Positions 6,244 through 13,443 of a stretch of 19,298 nt of DNA are shown here, piece by piece; position 1 is the stretch's first letter; each line of letters opens with the position of its first letter. Source of the stretch: an uncultured Oscillospiraceae bacterium (GTDB lineage Bacteria > Bacillota > Clostridia > Oscillospirales > Acutalibacteraceae). The stretch lies in the NCBI GenBank assembly GCA_900540865.1, contig UQHH01000051.1, forward strand, positions 1-19,298, written 5' to 3'. The notes beneath the pieces are model-generated. The model ran no database searches. It was given only the letters and a program-made list of their open reading frames with translations, and was not told where the DNA came from. Made by a program: the position numbers and the translations under genes.

Positions 6244-6951
6244 ATGAAACACGGTAAAAAATACGTTGACAGCGCAAAGCTTGTCGACAGAGCAAAATTA
6301 TATGACACCGACGAGGCGCTCGACGTCTGCGTCAAGACGGCAAAGGCCAAGTTTGACGAGACGGTCGAGGTCCACGTAAAGCTGGGCGTCGACAGCCGCC
6401 ACGCTGACCAGCAGGTCAGAGGCGCAATCGTCCTGCCTCACGGCACAGGTAAAAACGTTCGCGTTCTTGCTATCTGCAAGGGCGAAAACGAAAAGCTTGC
6501 ACAGGAGGCGGGAGCCGACTTTGTAGGCGCGGAGGACATGACGCAGAAAATCCAGAGCGAAGGCTGGATGGACTTTGACGTTTTGATTACAACGCCCGAC
6601 ATGATGGGCCTTGTAGGACGTCTTGGTAAGGTTCTCGGCCCGCGCGGACTCATGCCGAACCCGAAGGCCGGCACGGTTACGCCCGACATCGCCAAGGCGA
6701 TTAAAGAGGCGAAGGCCGGTAAAATCGAGTATCGTCTCGACAAGACCAATATTATCCACTGCCCGATTGGAAAGGCTTCCTTCGGTGCGCAGAAGCTGCA
6801 GGAGAACTTCGACACCCTGCTCGGCGCAATTGTAAAGGCAAAGCCGGCCGCGGCAAAGGGACAGTATATCAAGTCCTGCGCCGTAACGACCACGATGGGT
6901 CCCGGAATCCGTATCAACCCGAACAAGGTAGGCGGCCAGACTCAGGCTTGA
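6244..6951 (+). CDS. rplA: Ribosomal protein L1
   Basis: L1 forms the mobile stalk at the exit side of the large subunit and in many bacteria represses its own rplK-rplA mRNA. The 235-residue protein is full length. It begins MKHGKKYVDSAKLVDRAKLY and shows the L1 signature region TPDMMGLVGRLGKVLGPRG followed by LMPNPKAGTV. The ribosome binding site GGGAGGAAAA precedes the ATG. A second SD-like GGGAGG occurs about 45 bases upstream without a start codon in range. There is no strong terminator between rplA and the next promoter at 6997, so some readthrough into the rplJ-rplL leader is possible. Confidence 0.97.
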   Translation: MKHGKKYVDSAKLVDRAKLYDTDEALDVCVKTAKAKFDETVEVHVKLGVDSRHADQQVRGAIVLPHGTGKNVRVLAICKGENEKLAQEAGADFVGAEDMTQKIQSEGWMDFDVLITTPDMMGLVGRLGKVLGPRGLMPNPKAGTVTPDIAKAIKEAKAGKIEYRLDKTNIIHCPIGKASFGAQKLQENFDTLLGAIVKAKPAAAKGQYIKSCAVTTTMGPGIRINPNKVGGQTQA

Positions 6952-6996
6952 TTTAAGCTTGTTGCGTCGAAGTGATTTCGGCTTATAAAAAGATAC

Positions 6997-7028
6997 TTGA
7001 CAGGGCGCCTGTCCTGTGGTAGTATAAT
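6997..7028 (+). promoter_or_regulatory. Promoter of rplJ-rplL
   Basis: A perfect -35 TTGACA (6997-7002) is followed by TAGTAT (7020-7025) at 17 bases. An overlapping perfect TATAAT (7023-7028) lies at 20 bases, which is too far for standard spacing, so the first is more likely the -10. A palindrome ACAGG-GCG-CCTGT (7000-7012) begins inside the -35 box. Confidence 0.75.
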
Positions 7029-7039
7029 ACACGCTGTTC

Positions 7040-7178
7040 TTTTCCTAAGACAGCAGGCGCATTATGCGTAAAGGTTTTACCTGCCTGCCGAGGTTTAGAC
7101 TTGTGATTGTTTTAAAGCAATCTTTTGCTTTATTGTGATTTTAAGTCCCCTCTGCAAAATGCAGGGGGGCTTCTTTTA
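7040..7178 (+). promoter_or_regulatory. L10 (rplJ) autoregulatory leader with attenuator
   Basis: The leader shows the Firmicutes L10-binding arrangement. The segment AAGACAGCAGGCGC (7047-7060) pairs through GCAGGC (7053-7058) with GCCTGC (7083-7088), enclosing a small CGCA-TTA-TGCG hairpin and a GTAAA/TTTAC stem, and is followed by GCCGAGG. Next is a TAAAGCAA/TTGCTTTA hairpin (7113-7132), and then a terminator. Excess L10(L12)4 complex is expected to bind the leader and shift it to the terminating fold, lowering rplJ-rplL expression. The match to the leader family is from memory of its conserved bases; a covariance search of this stretch against the L10 leader model would settle it. Confidence 0.85.
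7147..7177 (+). terminator. Attenuator terminator in the rplJ leader
   Basis: CCCCTCTGCA (7147-7156) pairs with TGCAGGGGGG (7160-7169) over ten base pairs (one G-U), followed by CTTCTTTT. It lies 35 bases before the rplJ start, the usual place for the L10-controlled terminator. Confidence 0.88.
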
Positions 7179-7211
7179 TGCATTTATCCTTTATTTGGAG
7201 GTGAATTCATT

Positions 7212-7745
7212 TTGCCAAGTGAGAAAATTCTCGAACAAAAAAAGGCGATAGTCACTGAGCTGGCTGAAAGGCTCAAAAGCTCCGTAGCAGGCGTACTCGT
7301 CAACTACAAGGGTATTACGGTTGCCGACGATACGAAGCTCAGAAAAGAGCTCAGGGAGGCAGGCGTTTCCTATACGGTTGTAAAGAATACGCTGCTGTCC
7401 AGAGCTGCCGAACAGGCGAACCTCGAAGGCCTTAATCCTGTTCTGGAAGGAACGACGGCTCTCGCAACCAGCCCTGAGGACTATGTTGCCGCCGCGAGAA
7501 TCCTTTCGGAATATGCTGAGAAAAACAAGGATTTCCAGATTAAGGCGGGTTATGTCGACGACGGCCTGCTGAGCGTAGAGGAAATCAAAGATCTCGCGAA
7601 GCTCCCAAGCAAAGAGGTGCTCGTCGCGAAGGCGTTGGGCGGGCTCAACGCTCCCATCAGCGGTTTTGTTACTGTGCTTAACGGTAATCTCCGCGGCCTT
7701 GCTTGTGTTCTCAACGCAATTGCGGAACAGAAGCAGAGCGCATAA
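7212..7745 (+). CDS. rplJ: Ribosomal protein L10
   Basis: L10 anchors the L7/L12 dimers to the ribosomal stalk base next to L11. The 177-residue product begins (M)PSEKILEQKKAIVTELAE and has the family segments GVLVNYKGITVADDTKLRKE and YTVVKNTLLSRAA, plus a C-terminal helix that binds L7/L12. I place the start at TTG 7212: it gives the correct L10 N-terminus, GGAGGTG (7197-7203) lies before it, and the longer in-frame reading to 7125 would run through the attenuator hairpin. A TTG start keeps initiation modest, consistent with one L10 per several L12. rplL follows after a 59-base gap. Confidence 0.96.
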   Translation: MPSEKILEQKKAIVTELAERLKSSVAGVLVNYKGITVADDTKLRKELREAGVSYTVVKNTLLSRAAEQANLEGLNPVLEGTTALATSPEDYVAAARILSEYAEKNKDFQIKAGYVDDGLLSVEEIKDLAKLPSKEVLVAKALGGLNAPISGFVTVLNGNLRGLACVLNAIAEQKQSA

Positions 7746-7804
7746 AGCTATACGACATTGTGCGTGAAAACGCGAACATTAAAATTATTTTGGAGGTTTC
7801 AATT

Positions 7805-8182
7805 ATGTCTGATAAAGTTGTAAAGTTAATTGAAGATGTTAAGTCCCTTACCGTTCTTGAGCTCAGCGAGCTCGTAAAGGCTCTTGAAGAGGAGTTCGGC
7901 GTTTCCGCCGCTGCTCCGGTTGCCGTTGCCGCTGCTCCGGCCGCGGGCGGCGCTGCTGCTGCTGAAGAGAAGACCGAGTTCGACGTTGTCCTCAAGGCCG
8001 CTGGCGCTGAGAAGATTAAGGTCATCAAGGTTGTCAGAGAGATTACAGGTCTTGGCCTGAAGGAAGCGAAGGAGCTCGTCGACGGCGCTCCGAAGACCCT
8101 GAAGGAAGCTGTTTCCAAGGACGACGCGGAAGCCATGAAGGCAAAGCTTGCTGAGGTTGGCGCAGAAGTCGAAGTAAAATAA
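7805..8182 (+). CDS. rplL: Ribosomal protein L7/L12
   Basis: L7/L12 forms the flexible stalk dimers that recruit translation GTPases. The 125-residue acidic protein has the N-terminal dimerisation/L10-binding region (MSDKVVKLIEDVKSLTVLEL, then SELVKALEEEFGVS), an Ala/Gly-rich hinge at about residues 37-56, and the C-terminal factor-binding domain with KTEFDVVLKAAGAEKIKVIK and REITGLGLKEAKELVDGAPK. It has a strong GGAGG ribosome binding site and an ATG, in contrast to the TTG of rplJ, fitting the higher copy number of L7/L12. It is the last gene of the unit: a strong terminator follows at once and rpoB is not found downstream. Confidence 0.97.
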   Translation: MSDKVVKLIEDVKSLTVLELSELVKALEEEFGVSAAAPVAVAAAPAAGGAAAAEEKTEFDVVLKAAGAEKIKVIKVVREITGLGLKEAKELVDGAPKTLKEAVSKDDAEAMKAKLAEVGAEVEVK

Positions 8183-8195
8183 TTTTTTACCTATT

Positions 8196-8229
8196 AAAGC
8201 CGGATGGAGTATGCTCCATCCGGCTTTTT
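8196..8229 (+). terminator. Terminator of the rplJ-rplL unit
   Basis: A perfect 14-bp stem, AAAGCCGGATGGAG (8196-8209) with CTCCATCCGGCTTT (8214-8227), loop TATG, runs into five T. Confidence 0.95.
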
Positions 8230-8485
8230 GCGTTTTATAAATACATAACGTCGCTTAGGTTTTAAGACTTGTAAAAATTTTAAAAATGTACCGCCAATTT
8301 AAATACAAAAGCCTGCTCAGATTATCCGCCCAATAACGCAAACAACCTCATTTCATGATTCTAATATTTGCCCGTTGAAAAATTAAAAAACCGGCCCGTG
8401 ACATTTTTTTACCCTGTTAAAAACCACATAAAGCTGTAAATTTGGTATTTTTCGGAATAAAACGACATTTTTATATTGATATAGG
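8230..8485. other. AT-rich intergenic stretch without a gene
   Basis: These roughly 255 bases between the rplL terminator and the SGNH promoter are markedly AT-rich, with many A and T runs. I find no open frame with a ribosome binding site, no tRNA-like fold and no strong hairpin. It may be simple spacer or the remains of a lost gene. Confidence 0.5.
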
Positions 8486-8514
8486 TTGCCGTTGTTTCAA
8501 AAGAATAGTATAAT
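8486..8514 (+). promoter_or_regulatory. Promoter of the SGNH hydrolase gene
   Basis: A -35 TTGCCG (8486-8491), a 17-base spacer and a perfect -10 TATAAT (8509-8514) lie about 36 bases before the ATG at 8551. Confidence 0.7.
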
Positions 8515-8550
8515 TATATTATATTTTTTGGATGTATAAGGATGATGTGT

Positions 8551-10212
8551 ATGAATGGTTCGGTAAAAAAATCGGTATGCCTGATTATAACGGTGCTTTT
8601 GGTTACGGTGATTCTCGCGGCGGTTTGCCTGAATGCGGATGCCATGAAGAGCGTCCAGCCAGAAAAAAACAGCCAGGCGGAACCGGGACAGCAAAGCGTA
8701 CGCAGCACGTCTGTTCGCGGCGACGGCGGCGACCTGATATTCCCCGAAAACCTGAAGAAAGAGGGCTATATTTATAACAGTGACGGCTCTATGCTTGAAG
8801 GGGATTACCGCAGCGTGCGTTTTTCCGCTTCAGACTTCGATTTTGAAAAGAAGGAATACCGTATCAATACGGGCTGTTATGTAACCTTTTGGAAAAAAAC
8901 AGACGAATTTGCAGGTGGGTATGAAATCAGAAGCGCGTCAAATGACCATCCGGCGCAAATCAGCCCGATTTCAGAGGAGTATGATTACATCCTGATTGGC
9001 CTGCCGGACGGAGACGCGCAGATATACGCGCTCGGCAAAGGCGCGCTCACGGTGGATTTTCAGAAAAAATTCAAGGAAAATCTGCCAAACCTCTACCGGC
9101 TTCAAAACACGGTGACGGACGCTGGCTTGATTGATTCCTATGAGCTTTCCCCGTATGGCAACCTCATTGATAAGCAGGCGCTTTCAAAGGGTGCCGCGCT
9201 GCTTGACAATGGGACAGAGAAAGAGGACGGCAGCCTTAACGAAAGCGCCTTCATCGAGCTTTCAGCCAATACGCAGTACCTGCTCAATTTTGAGTCCTAT
9301 ATAACATTTTACGATGAAAATAAAAACTTCATCGGCGGCTACACAGAGACTGCGGCCAATGCGGAAAGCCCTCAGGCGCTCAGAAATATTCCGTCAAACG
9401 CACGCTATGTACGGCTTTCGGTAAAAGCGGACGAAGCGGAGACCGCCGTATTTGCGCGCAAAGACTGCTTTTCAAACAACCTGCCCGCGCTCTATACGCT
9501 AGGGCCTGTTGGAGACAGCGGCAATTATCTTGCCCGGAAGGAAACAAATCCCCTGTATGGGAAAACGGCGGTTTTCTTTGGAGATAGCCTTTGCCAAGGC
9601 AAGGGGGACGCGGCCGGAGGATGGGCAAGCTGGATACAGAGGGAAAATCCCTCCATGAATTGCATCAACTGCGGGGTTGGAGGCTACACCTTCCTGCAGG
9701 GAAGCGAAAAATGGTTCGACGGCGGGGAAAACCAGGCAAGCCTGCCGGAGGACGCCGACTATATTATCATCCAGGGCTACACCAACGGTATGTACGGAAA
9801 GAAATCCAAAAAACCGCTCGGCACTATTGATGAAAACGACTACTCAGTCACAGTGCAAAGCTGTGACACAAGCACCTATTCCGGAGAAATGGAAAAACTG
9901 ATTCTCCAGTGCCTGGACCGCTGGCGTGGTAAAAAGCTCGGTTTTATCGTCAGCTATAAGGCGGTTTCGCATCTTGACAGCAGCAATCCCTACCGGCAGT
10001 TTACAAAACAGATGCTTGCCTGCTGCCGGAAATACAGTATTCCCGTACTGAACCTGCAGGAGGAAAGCACGATTCCATGCTATACGCAGGAGGATATAGA
10101 CGAATACTTCTATAAAAAGGAGAATGCGGCGCATGGTGACGGCGTCCATCTCAATGCCAAAGGCAACGCGATTATCTCTTCCAAGATAGAAGCCTGGATG
10201 AAAACGCTATAA
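8551..10212 (+). CDS. Secreted or membrane-anchored SGNH hydrolase
   Basis: This is probably an extracytoplasmic esterase or acylhydrolase, perhaps acting on acetylated glycans; the substrate is not shown by the sequence. The 553 residues begin with a basic start and a hydrophobic segment (about 8-29, CLIITVLLVTVILAAVCLNA), a signal peptide or anchor. Two related beta-rich modules follow (about 60-165 and 205-315): the first reads YVTFWKKTDEFAGGYE, the second YITFYDENKNFIGGYTE, at equivalent positions. The C-terminal SGNH domain has block I FFGDSLCQG with Ser346, a Gly block (NCGVGGYTF), block III as GYTNG with Asn412 where GxND is usual, and block V DGVHLNAKG with Asp530 and His533. The start is unclear: ATGs at 8542, 8545 and 8551 are in frame, and AAGG at 8538 suits 8551 best. 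The gene has its own promoter and no obvious partner gene. Confidence 0.88.
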   Translation: MNGSVKKSVCLIITVLLVTVILAAVCLNADAMKSVQPEKNSQAEPGQQSVRSTSVRGDGGDLIFPENLKKEGYIYNSDGSMLEGDYRSVRFSASDFDFEKKEYRINTGCYVTFWKKTDEFAGGYEIRSASNDHPAQISPISEEYDYILIGLPDGDAQIYALGKGALTVDFQKKFKENLPNLYRLQNTVTDAGLIDSYELSPYGNLIDKQALSKGAALLDNGTEKEDGSLNESAFIELSANTQYLLNFESYITFYDENKNFIGGYTETAANAESPQALRNIPSNARYVRLSVKADEAETAVFARKDCFSNNLPALYTLGPVGDSGNYLARKETNPLYGKTAVFFGDSLCQGKGDAAGGWASWIQRENPSMNCINCGVGGYTFLQGSEKWFDGGENQASLPEDADYIIIQGYTNGMYGKKSKKPLGTIDENDYSVTVQSCDTSTYSGEMEKLILQCLDRWRGKKLGFIVSYKAVSHLDSSNPYRQFTKQMLACCRKYSIPVLNLQEESTIPCYTQEDIDEYFYKKENAAHGDGVHLNAKGNAIISSKIEAWMKTL

Positions 10213-10325
10213 AGAATAGCGGGCTATAAACACAGCGATTGGTACGTATATGGCAGGTGCGGTAAATTCCAGTTTGTTCCGCACACCTTATCCCTCTTAT
10301 CAGAATTTGTGAAAGAAGCGAGTTT

Positions 10326-10745
10326 ATGAGATTTAAAGGAAAAGTATCGTGGTGGTTTTATGCCGTAATAATAGGTGTGGCCGCAATTCTTATACCGATT
10401 ATCGTTATCAGTGCTTTTGTTGATACAAACATTGTGGTACTGGCTATTAATTTGCTGATGCTGGTTACGATAGAATTATTTTGTGCGCTTATTATATTCC
10501 ATAATTTTGTGGAATTACAGGAGGAATCCTTGCTTGTTGTATTTGGATTTATAAAAAAGAAGATACCATACAGTGATATAGCCGCCATATCGACAACGCA
10601 TGACCCTTCGTCTTCTCTTGCCGCTTCCTTTGACAGAATTGAAATTAAATATGGGAACAGGTCTAATCTGATGATAGCTGTAGTTGACAAGAAAGGATTC
10701 CTTGATGAAATAAAAAAAGGGAATCCTCATATAACCATTCTGTAA
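10326..10745 (+). CDS. Small membrane protein with bacterial PH-like domain
   Basis: The 139-residue product begins MRFKGKVSWWFYAVIIGVAA and has two transmembrane helices (about residues 10-31 and 35-58), followed by a cytoplasmic beta-rich domain. The segments KKIPYSDIAAISTTHDPSSS and AASFDRIEIKYGNRSNLMIA resemble the bacterial PH domain of the DUF1200/YyaB type, in which a similar PSSSLAASFDRIEI block is typical. The biochemical role of that family is not known; a membrane or stress role is sometimes assumed. The ribosome binding site is weak (GAAAG). Base use is clearly more AT-rich than the genes on both sides, which hints at a separate origin. It stands 113 bases after the SGNH gene with no clear promoter and is closed by the terminator at 10884-10915. 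Confidence 0.75.
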   Translation: MRFKGKVSWWFYAVIIGVAAILIPIIVISAFVDTNIVVLAINLLMLVTIELFCALIIFHNFVELQEESLLVVFGFIKKKIPYSDIAAISTTHDPSSSLAASFDRIEIKYGNRSNLMIAVVDKKGFLDEIKKGNPHITIL

Positions 10746-10976
10746 ATTTCAGCTTGTTATCAGCCTGCATAATAGGGTGGCCTGATTTTCTGGTTTGCAG
10801 GATAGGCAAATAATTTAAAATTTTGTAAAGGATATTTTCAGGCAATACCTATGGAATGGTTTGCCGCCTAACGCAATAAAAAGAACCCTGCAGACACCTC
10901 TGCGGGGTTTTGCTTTTAGCAGTCAAGCAGTGCGTAAAATGTTGATAAAAAAGAGAATTGAAATAAGAGAAAAATG
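10746..10976. other. Non-coding stretch between bPH gene and dockerin gene
   Basis: Apart from the terminator at 10884-10915 I find only a weak 6-bp inverted repeat (CCTGCA 10764-10769, TGCAGG 10796-10801) and AT-rich sequence. No open frame with a ribosome binding site is seen. Confidence 0.5.
10884..10915 (+). terminator. Terminator after the bPH-like gene
   Basis: AACCCTGCAGA (10884-10894) pairs with TCTGCGGGGTT (10899-10909) over 11 bp (one G-U), loop CACC, followed by TTGCTTTT. It lies about 140 bases past the stop codon. Confidence 0.85.
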
Positions 10977-11005
10977 TTGAATTTTATGCCATTTGAGAGT
11001 ATAAT
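10977..11005 (+). promoter_or_regulatory. Promoter of the dockerin-cohesin gene
   Basis: A -35 TTGAAT (10977-10982), a 17-base spacer and a perfect -10 TATAAT (11000-11005). A second TATAAT follows at 11010-11015. The start codon is about 50 bases downstream. Confidence 0.75.
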
Positions 11006-11056
11006 AGATATAATACGGCAGGAAATCTGTCTGTATGGAATAAGGAGGACTTGATA

Positions 11057-11944
11057 ATGGTTTTAGGAAAAAAGGCGCTGTGCCTTGTACTGTCCGGTAT
11101 GATGGCGGTGTCGGTCGCTGTTTGCGGAACGCTGTCCGCAGGTGCGGAAATCATTAAAATAGGAGATGTAAACGGCGACGGTGAAATAAAGGTTGCGGAC
11201 GTTTTGCTGATGCAGAACTTTATCGCGAAAAAAATCACCTTTACCGACAGGCAGAAGCTTGCCGCGGATGTAAACGGCGACAAGGAAGTAAAGGTAAACG
11301 ACGTGCTGATTATGCAAAACTTTATTGCGAAAAACATCAGCGAATTCCCTGTTCCCGATATAGAGGTTCCAACAGATGGGCCAACAGAGCCTCCAACCGA
11401 GGAGCCTACGCAGGAACCAACTGTGCCGCCAACCGAGCCGCCTACCGAGGAGCCTACGCAGGAACCAACTGTGCCGCCAACCGAGCCGCCGACCGACGAA
11501 CCCACGCAGGAGCCGACTGAACCGCCGACAGAAGAGCCCACAAAGGCGGCCGTTACGGTCAACGGCGTGCAGGCAAGGGCGGGGGATACGGTAAAGGTTG
11601 TATTCCATACGAAGGGCGTCAATGACGTCGCGCAGGCAATTCAGGCTTATGTTGAATTCGACGCGCAGCGGCTCACCCTTACCGGCTATCAGCTCGACAC
11701 GTGGAGCAACTGCATGAAAAATGATTCCGAACCGGGCAGGCTGTACTTTACGGCGTCCGATATAGCGTCGGGCTTTCCGATAACAGACGATTCGGATATT
11801 GTGGTGCTCACGTTTACCGTAAAGGAAACGAATGCGGAGGTAAGCACGGAGGTAGCCTTGCATATCCAGGAGTTTTTTGGTGAATCGAGCGGGGACGGGA
11901 ATTTTAACTATACCGTCAGCGATGCTGTAACAATTGAAAAATAA
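11057..11944 (+). CDS. Secreted dockerin-cohesin adaptor-like protein
   Basis: This 295-residue protein appears to be a small cellulosome-type adaptor. A signal peptide covers about residues 1-30 (KKALCLVLSGMMAVSVAVCG, then TLSAGA). A type I dockerin follows at about 36-94, with two F-hand calcium loops: DVNGDGEIKVAD (37-48) and DVNGDKEVKVND (71-82), each followed by VL.MQNFIAK. Next is a Pro/Thr/Glu linker (about 101-163) built from 16-residue repeats. The C-terminal 130 residues have a cohesin-like pattern: AGDTVKVVF, YVEFDAQRLTLTGYQ, GRLYFTASDIASGFPITDDS and IVVLTFTVKE. A dockerin and a cohesin in one chain would let it plug into one scaffold and present a binding site for another dockerin, as ScaC does in Ruminococcus flavefaciens. 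The dockerin is firm; the cohesin call is from pattern only. AAGGAGGA lies seven bases before the ATG at 11057. It is a single-gene unit with no cohesin/dockerin neighbours in the window. Confidence 0.85.
   Translation: MVLGKKALCLVLSGMMAVSVAVCGTLSAGAEIIKIGDVNGDGEIKVADVLLMQNFIAKKITFTDRQKLAADVNGDKEVKVNDVLIMQNFIAKNISEFPVPDIEVPTDGPTEPPTEEPTQEPTVPPTEPPTEEPTQEPTVPPTEPPTDEPTQEPTEPPTEEPTKAAVTVNGVQARAGDTVKVVFHTKGVNDVAQAIQAYVEFDAQRLTLTGYQLDTWSNCMKNDSEPGRLYFTASDIASGFPITDDSDIVVLTFTVKETNAEVSTEVALHIQEFFGESSGDGNFNYTVSDAVTIEK
11387..11542 (+). repeat. 48-bp tandem repeat encoding the PT/E-rich linker
   Basis: Three full 48-base units (11387-11434, 11435-11482, 11483-11530) and a 12-base partial unit code for EPPTEEPTQEPTVPPT-type repeats. 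Units 1 and 2 are nearly identical in DNA; unit 3 has diverged. Slippage could change linker length between strains. Confidence 0.9.
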
Positions 11945-11945
11945 T

Positions 11946-11981
11946 AAAAGCGGATGCCCTCTAAAAGGGCATCCGCTTTTT
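11946..11981. terminator. Bidirectional terminator between dockerin gene and adh
   Basis: A perfect 15-bp stem, AAAAGCGGATGCCCT (11946-11960) with AGGGCATCCGCTTTT (11966-11980), has T runs on both strands. It serves both the dockerin gene (plus) and the convergent alcohol dehydrogenase gene (minus). Confidence 0.93.
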
Positions 11982-11989
11982 GTCGGGCT

Positions 11990-13147
11990 TCATAGGGCAA
12001 GCTTGTAGATTTTTTCAATATCCTCTGCCTGCAAAACGCTGAAATTCCCAACAGGCGCCGCCTTCTGCGCCATTTCTTTGAAGCGGCTGCCGTCGATTTG
12101 CAGCTCGCTCAGCCGCACGGGCAGCCCAATGGAGGAGAAGAAGTTTTCAAGCCTGCGAATGGCTTCCTGGATAATAGAATCTGGGTCGCCGAACGCCATA
12201 TCCACATTCATAACGCGCACGGCGAACTGTAAAAAGCGGGTGACGTCCACCTCGTGCTGGTATTTCATCCACGCGGGGAATATAATGGAAAGCCCCGCGC
12301 CGTGTGCAATGTCGTAGATTGCGCTCAATTCGTGCTCGATATCGTGCGACGCCCAGTCGCCGATTCGCCCAAGCCCCAGAATATCGCAGTGCGCAACCGT
12401 GCCGGCCCACATGATTTCGGCGCGCGCGTCATAATTGTCCGGATTAGAAATGACCTTCTGCGCGTTTATCATGATAGAGCGCATTACGGCCTCGCACATA
12501 CGGTCGCTTACGTCTACGTTCCTGACCGTGGTGAAGTACCGCTCCATAATATGCGCAAGCATGTCCGAGACGCCGCACGCCGTCTGGAACGGCGGGAGCG
12601 TGAAGGTAAGCTCCGGGTTCATAACGGCGAACTGCGGGCGGACAAGCCCGTGGGAATAGCTGCGCTTGAGCCAGCCGTCCTCGTTGGTGATGACCATGCT
12701 TCCGCTTGTTTCGCTTCCGGCAGCGGGAATGGTGAGTACCACGCCGATAGGCAGGCATTCGCCGATGGGACGGCGCACCTTGAATAAATCCCACACGTCA
12801 TGGTCAAGGCACGCGCCCATTGCGATAGCCTTGGCCGAGTCGATTACACTGCCGCCGCCTACAGCGAGAACAAAATCGATGCTTTCTTTTTTGCAAAGCG
12901 CAATCCCTTCCCGGACAAGGGACAGGCGCGGGTTCGGCCTTACGCCGCCCAGCTCAAGATATTCAATCCCGCTTTTTTCAAGGCTTTTGATGATTTCATC
13001 ATACAGGCCGCTTTTTTTAATGCTGCCGCCCCCGTAGTGCAAAAGCGCCTTTTTGCCGCCGTACCGTTTGACGAGCTCCCCGGTTTTCTCTTGTGTTCCT
13101 TTGCCAAATATAATTTCCGTTGCGTTTTTATAGGTGAAATTAACCAT
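11990..13147 (-). CDS. Iron-containing alcohol dehydrogenase (BdhA/YqhD-like)
   Basis: This cytoplasmic group III metal-dependent alcohol dehydrogenase probably reduces aldehydes to alcohols with NAD(P)H; the closest named types are clostridial butanol dehydrogenases and E. coli YqhD. The 385 residues fit. The N-terminal dinucleotide domain has the GGGSVIDSAKA motif (residues 98-107). The likely iron ligands are Asp195 and His199 (GVSDMLAHIMERY), His268 (WASHDIEHEL) and His282 (IAHGAGLSI), with the usual 14-residue spacing of the last two. Exact substrate and cofactor cannot be read from the sequence. The ATG at 13147 and a TTG at 13150 both suit the AAGGAG site; I chose ATG. It lies 77 bases behind a small membrane protein gene on the same strand and may share its transcript, and it ends at the bidirectional terminator. 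Confidence 0.93.
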   Translation of the reverse strand: MVNFTYKNATEIIFGKGTQEKTGELVKRYGGKKALLHYGGGSIKKSGLYDEIIKSLEKSGIEYLELGGVRPNPRLSLVREGIALCKKESIDFVLAVGGGSVIDSAKAIAMGACLDHDVWDLFKVRRPIGECLPIGVVLTIPAAGSETSGSMVITNEDGWLKRSYSHGLVRPQFAVMNPELTFTLPPFQTACGVSDMLAHIMERYFTTVRNVDVSDRMCEAVMRSIMINAQKVISNPDNYDARAEIMWAGTVAHCDILGLGRIGDWASHDIEHELSAIYDIAHGAGLSIIFPAWMKYQHEVDVTRFLQFAVRVMNVDMAFGDPDSIIQEAIRRLENFFSSIGLPVRLSELQIDGSRFKEMAQKAAPVGNFSVLQAEDIEKIYKLAL

Positions 13148-13224
13148 CAAAAATCAACTCCTTCTATTGTTTTAAAAATTGCGGCGCCTCATCGGCAAAA
13201 GCAACCACGTATTTTTTATGAAAT

Positions 13225-13443
13225 TCAGCCCTGAAAGCTTCGTGTCAATATTTTCATATTGCCGCGACGTTTTTCAGCCGTTTTACTCTTTTTTTGCTTT
13301 ATTAGAATTCCGGTACATAAGCTGATTGCCGCGATTACGCTTAACACAATTACCATGATGTCGGACATTGGCTGAGCAAGCCGGTTGAATAATATGACAG
13401 CCAATAGTATTCCCCAGCCCAGAATTAAAAAGAAATTTTTCAT
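13225..13443 (-). CDS. Hypothetical 72-residue two-helix membrane protein
   Basis: I do not recognise a family. The product begins MKNFFLILGWGILLAVILFN and has two hydrophobic helices (about residues 4-20 and 29-49) joined by a short polar turn RLAQPMSD, then a basic tail (KQKKSKTAEKRR). By the positive-inside rule the C-terminus is probably cytoplasmic. The start at 13443 is supported by GAGGTG at good spacing; the longer in-frame start at 13524 has none. A TATAAT-like box lies upstream on the minus strand at about 13532-13537, with no good -35. It precedes the alcohol dehydrogenase gene by 77 bases. Confidence 0.65.
   Translation of the reverse strand: MKNFFLILGWGILLAVILFNRLAQPMSDIMVIVLSVIAAISLCTGILIKQKKSKTAEKRRGNMKILTRSFQG

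Noticed and set aside
6298..7032. Long minus-strand open frame of 244 codons opposite rplA
   Set aside because: It lies wholly on the complement of rplA and its leader, has no ribosome binding site and no recognisable protein; it is a by-product of rplA codon use.
10257..10284. Terminator between the SGNH and bPH-like genes
   Set aside because: GTGCGG/CCGCAC pairs over six bases only, with a 16-base loop and no T run.
11063..11863. Minus-strand open frame with repeated Arg/Leu/Gly segments
   Set aside because: The repeats are the complement of the 48-bp PT/E linker repeats; the plus-strand protein has a signal peptide, dockerin and ribosome binding site.
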